Part shown: one piece after another, positions 9,311 through 10,980 of the stretch
How the letters are laid out: each line of letters begins with the position of its first letter
Position numbering within the stretch: position 1 is the stretch's first letter
Source: Phoronis ovalis
Lineage: Eukaryota > Phoronida > Phoronidae
Length of the DNA: 10,980 bases
Assembly (NCBI GenBank): GCA_028565635.1
Contig: JAOXYB010057623.1
Location: 1 to 10,980 of the forward strand
Reading direction: 5' to 3'
The notes under the pieces: generated by a model
Database searches by the model: none
What the model saw: the letters and a program-made list of their open reading frames with translations, nothing else
What the model was told of the DNA's origin: nothing
Program-made: the position numbers and the translations under genes

Positions 9311-9988
9311 CTAAAGTATGAAATTAATTTTTAAACAAAGAAAAATAAGTGTCCTGCACTTCTTTCCAAATTGCGTAATAATCAAAATGCTACTTATGTA
9401 CATGTTTACTAAATATATAAACCTAGTAATAAAAAATATTCTTTATTTAAAAAATATATATGCTTTTAATTTTTTTTCAAGTAGTAACAGTTTTCAAGTG
9501 TCAGCGAGTATTCAAGGCGAAACTAAAACATTTCAATTTAACTACTATGCTGTTTCTAACATGTATAACACTTGTACAATATTACTAACTGTGTTTATTA
9601 AAATGAATACAAAATGACAACATGATGTAGTATGGCAAGTTGTATCATACCTTAAGTGACAAAAGAAGTCAGACAAAAGAATTTAATTTGTTAATTCTTA
9701 CCTTGCCATGAAACTAAAAGTGGCACTATATCTACAGCATCTACAGCATCTACATAATCTTCTTTTCTGAAAAGTTCATGATTAATGTTAAATTTGAAGA
9801 TTCACCTATAGCACTCATAAAATTACAACAAGAAATTCCGTCTACAAAACAGAATTTATAATCACAAATAACACACAGTTGGATGTGACAATAACCATTA
9901 ATAGCAAGGTAAAATTTACTGCACTAACAAGTTTGCTGAAAATCACATGTTACAAAGTATTACAACATATCATGCAATACAAGGATAC

Positions 9989-10099
9989 CTGTTATTCTGA
10001 TCTTCACCTGTTGTTCCCTCGTCCTTTGAACTTTTAAATGTCCAATCATCATCATCTTCATCTTGATCATCTCCAACAGCCATCACATATGCAGCATAA
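9989..10099 (-). other. HECT relic exon 2: acidic linker
   Basis: Acceptor tattttgtag before 10099 and donor AACAG|GTATCC after 9989. It encodes YAAYVMAVGDDQDEDDDDW followed by TFKSSKDEGTTGEDQNN. It is a low-complexity acidic region with no fold signature; assignment rests on splice-phase continuity with the next exon. Confidence 0.6.
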
Positions 10100-10410
10100 C
10101 TACAAAATAAATGGATTCCAGGTTCATGTGATCTGAGTAGTAGTTAAATATAAACACGTACAGCTGTACAAGTATTAGTTGTGCCCAAAAACTAACAATA
10201 TAAGTGTGATCCCTGACAGCTACAAATCCAGTCTGAATAAATCCATCCGTTACTGTTCCGTTAGTGTTCTGTACCTTGTCAACTAACGCTTGGGCTTAAC
10301 CATGCATAGTCAATTGTTGTTATATTCTTTCCATTTAACAAGAGCAACATAAATTCATCAGTAAAGTTTTCCCAACTGAGATAAGCTGCAAATCACAGAC
10401 TATCATGAAA

Positions 10411-10434
10411 GTATAAACCCCATGCCAGTATAAA
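10411..10434 (+). repeat. Short direct repeat, copy 1 (24 bases)
   Basis: Matches 10528-10551 at 22 of 24 bases (gtataaac-ccatgccag-ataaa), 117 bases apart, in the intron-side DNA of the HECT relic. Meaning unknown. Confidence 0.7.
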
Positions 10435-10527
10435 CTTTACTACACTGGTAAGCAGAACCAAGTTAAGAGTAAAATAAGGAGTATACACAGCAGAACTAGA
10501 TGGGAGAAACTTAATACATAATAAAAG

Positions 10528-10551
10528 GTATAAACTCCATGCCAGCATAAA
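10528..10551 (+). repeat. Short direct repeat, copy 2 (24 bases)
   Basis: Second copy of the 10411-10434 repeat. The spacing of 117 bases could mark a degenerate tandem unit, but the sequence between the copies shows no obvious further similarity. Confidence 0.7.
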
Positions 10552-10980
10552 CGTATACACTTATATAACTATGTATGAAAGACAAACAACTTTATGCACT
10601 ATAATAACCAGTTCAATAAGCAGTAGAGTTCACTTACTGAGGCATGAGCTTGCCTAGAATCTGCAGCAGCAGAAGTACGTACTGGCTTTTTGGCTTTGTT
10701 GGCTGGAGCTAGGACTACCTCTGAAAATAACAAGATATTTGTCATGTCTAATACCAATCAAATGTATGTTTCTAACATTCAATTTTGTTTTTACATTCAA
10801 AAAGAATAGAATACATCATGCATTATAATCTGTAACTTTCTTTATTAATTGTCATAAGCAATCTGAAGAGATAGACATGTAAAAGTATACATTTTTGCAA
10901 AAGTAACACTTTAATGTTGATGAATCCAAAGAAAGAAAGTTGAAAATAAATTTCATGATCTGAAAAGCGTGCATTTTGGT

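Larger units (their letters stand above)
8020..10720 (-). pseudogene. HECT-domain E3 ligase relic, G2E3-like (multi-exon, frame-broken)
   Basis: Reverse-strand exons: 10720-10654 (PANKAKKPVRTSAAADS), 10099-9989 (acidic, DDQDEDDDDW), 9766-9702 (DAVDAVDIVPLLVSWQ), 9310-9145, and 8861-8569, then coding-like sequence to about 8020. Junction phases agree, for example VSWQ|AVVNLVEE and KREVF|RLLLKAL; the first junction needs a GC-AG donor. Exons 4-5 give the HECT N-lobe entry: CSGEIACDQGGPKREVF, RLLLKALAESEVFEGPAD, LRFTHN, matching the GEP-x-D-x-GGxRREFFRLL and LFEG pattern of G2E3-like HECT proteins. At about 8700-8750 the frame breaks: RAAQFVAW stops at a TGA while SLWHGRAG and DVLDFLSLLNTEEK continue in another frame. 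In 8111-8371 LLDTFPNSLSTLYRFI and FTDNNVRFVF fit the later HECT region, then LTKAGLSLPVDQMRKNVI fits in a third frame. The C-lobe with its catalytic Cys is not found. Intact members transfer ubiquitin to substrates; this copy is probably dead, though assembly indels could imitate the breaks. Confidence 0.68.

Noticed and set aside
9318-9617. 99-codon + frame rich in Ile, Asn, Lys and Phe
   Set aside because: Composition simply reflects A/T runs, and it sits in an intron of the opposite-strand HECT relic.
9720-9755. Imperfect tandem of tctacagca units
   Set aside because: Falls inside coding exon 9766-9702 and encodes repeated Asp-Ala-Val; three short units, not a satellite or CRISPR.

Overview
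The window is AT-rich, intron-bearing animal DNA. No prokaryotic gene layout is present: coding segments are short, bounded by GT-AG splice sites whose phases agree, and separated by long AT-rich introns and intergenic DNA. The recognisable protein families are inhibitor-of-apoptosis (IAP) domains (BIR, UBA, C-terminal RING) and a HECT-type E3 ligase fragment resembling G2E3-like proteins. Both families are strongly expanded in lophotrochozoans, especially bivalve molluscs. A bivalve or related mollusc is therefore my best guess, but this is an inference.

Layout: 1-2035 is a non-coding repeat area, with a divergent direct repeat (about 111-300 and 725-885) and a long inverted repeat (about 475-725 and 1785-2035). 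2036-3024 is AT-rich with no supported exon. 3025-4377 (+) is a two-exon gene joining one BIR domain to a divergent C-terminal RING. A decayed duplicate of a canonical IAP RING exon lies at 4976-5178 (-). A three-exon UBA-RING gene lies at 6280-7983 (-), convergent with the BIR-RING gene and ending just upstream of an AATAAA signal. About 8020-10720 (-) holds a multi-exon HECT E3 ligase relic. Its first five exons join in frame (one only through a GC-AG intron), but the HECT part has at least one and probably two frame breaks, and its catalytic C-lobe is not visible. 10721-10980 shows nothing I can name.

Biologically the window is a small cluster of ubiquitin-ligase modules. The BIR module and the UBA-RING module, which in cIAP-type proteins sit in one polypeptide, are on opposite strands in two convergent genes. 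The extra RING exon has kept its splice acceptor and phase but lost a zinc ligand and its reading frame. The picture is of birth-and-death evolution by exon and gene duplication in an IAP/E3 family, with possible new forms: a BIR-only isoform through intronic polyadenylation, a BIR-less UBA-RING protein, and a RING with non-canonical zinc ligands. I found no evidence of a wholly new type of system.
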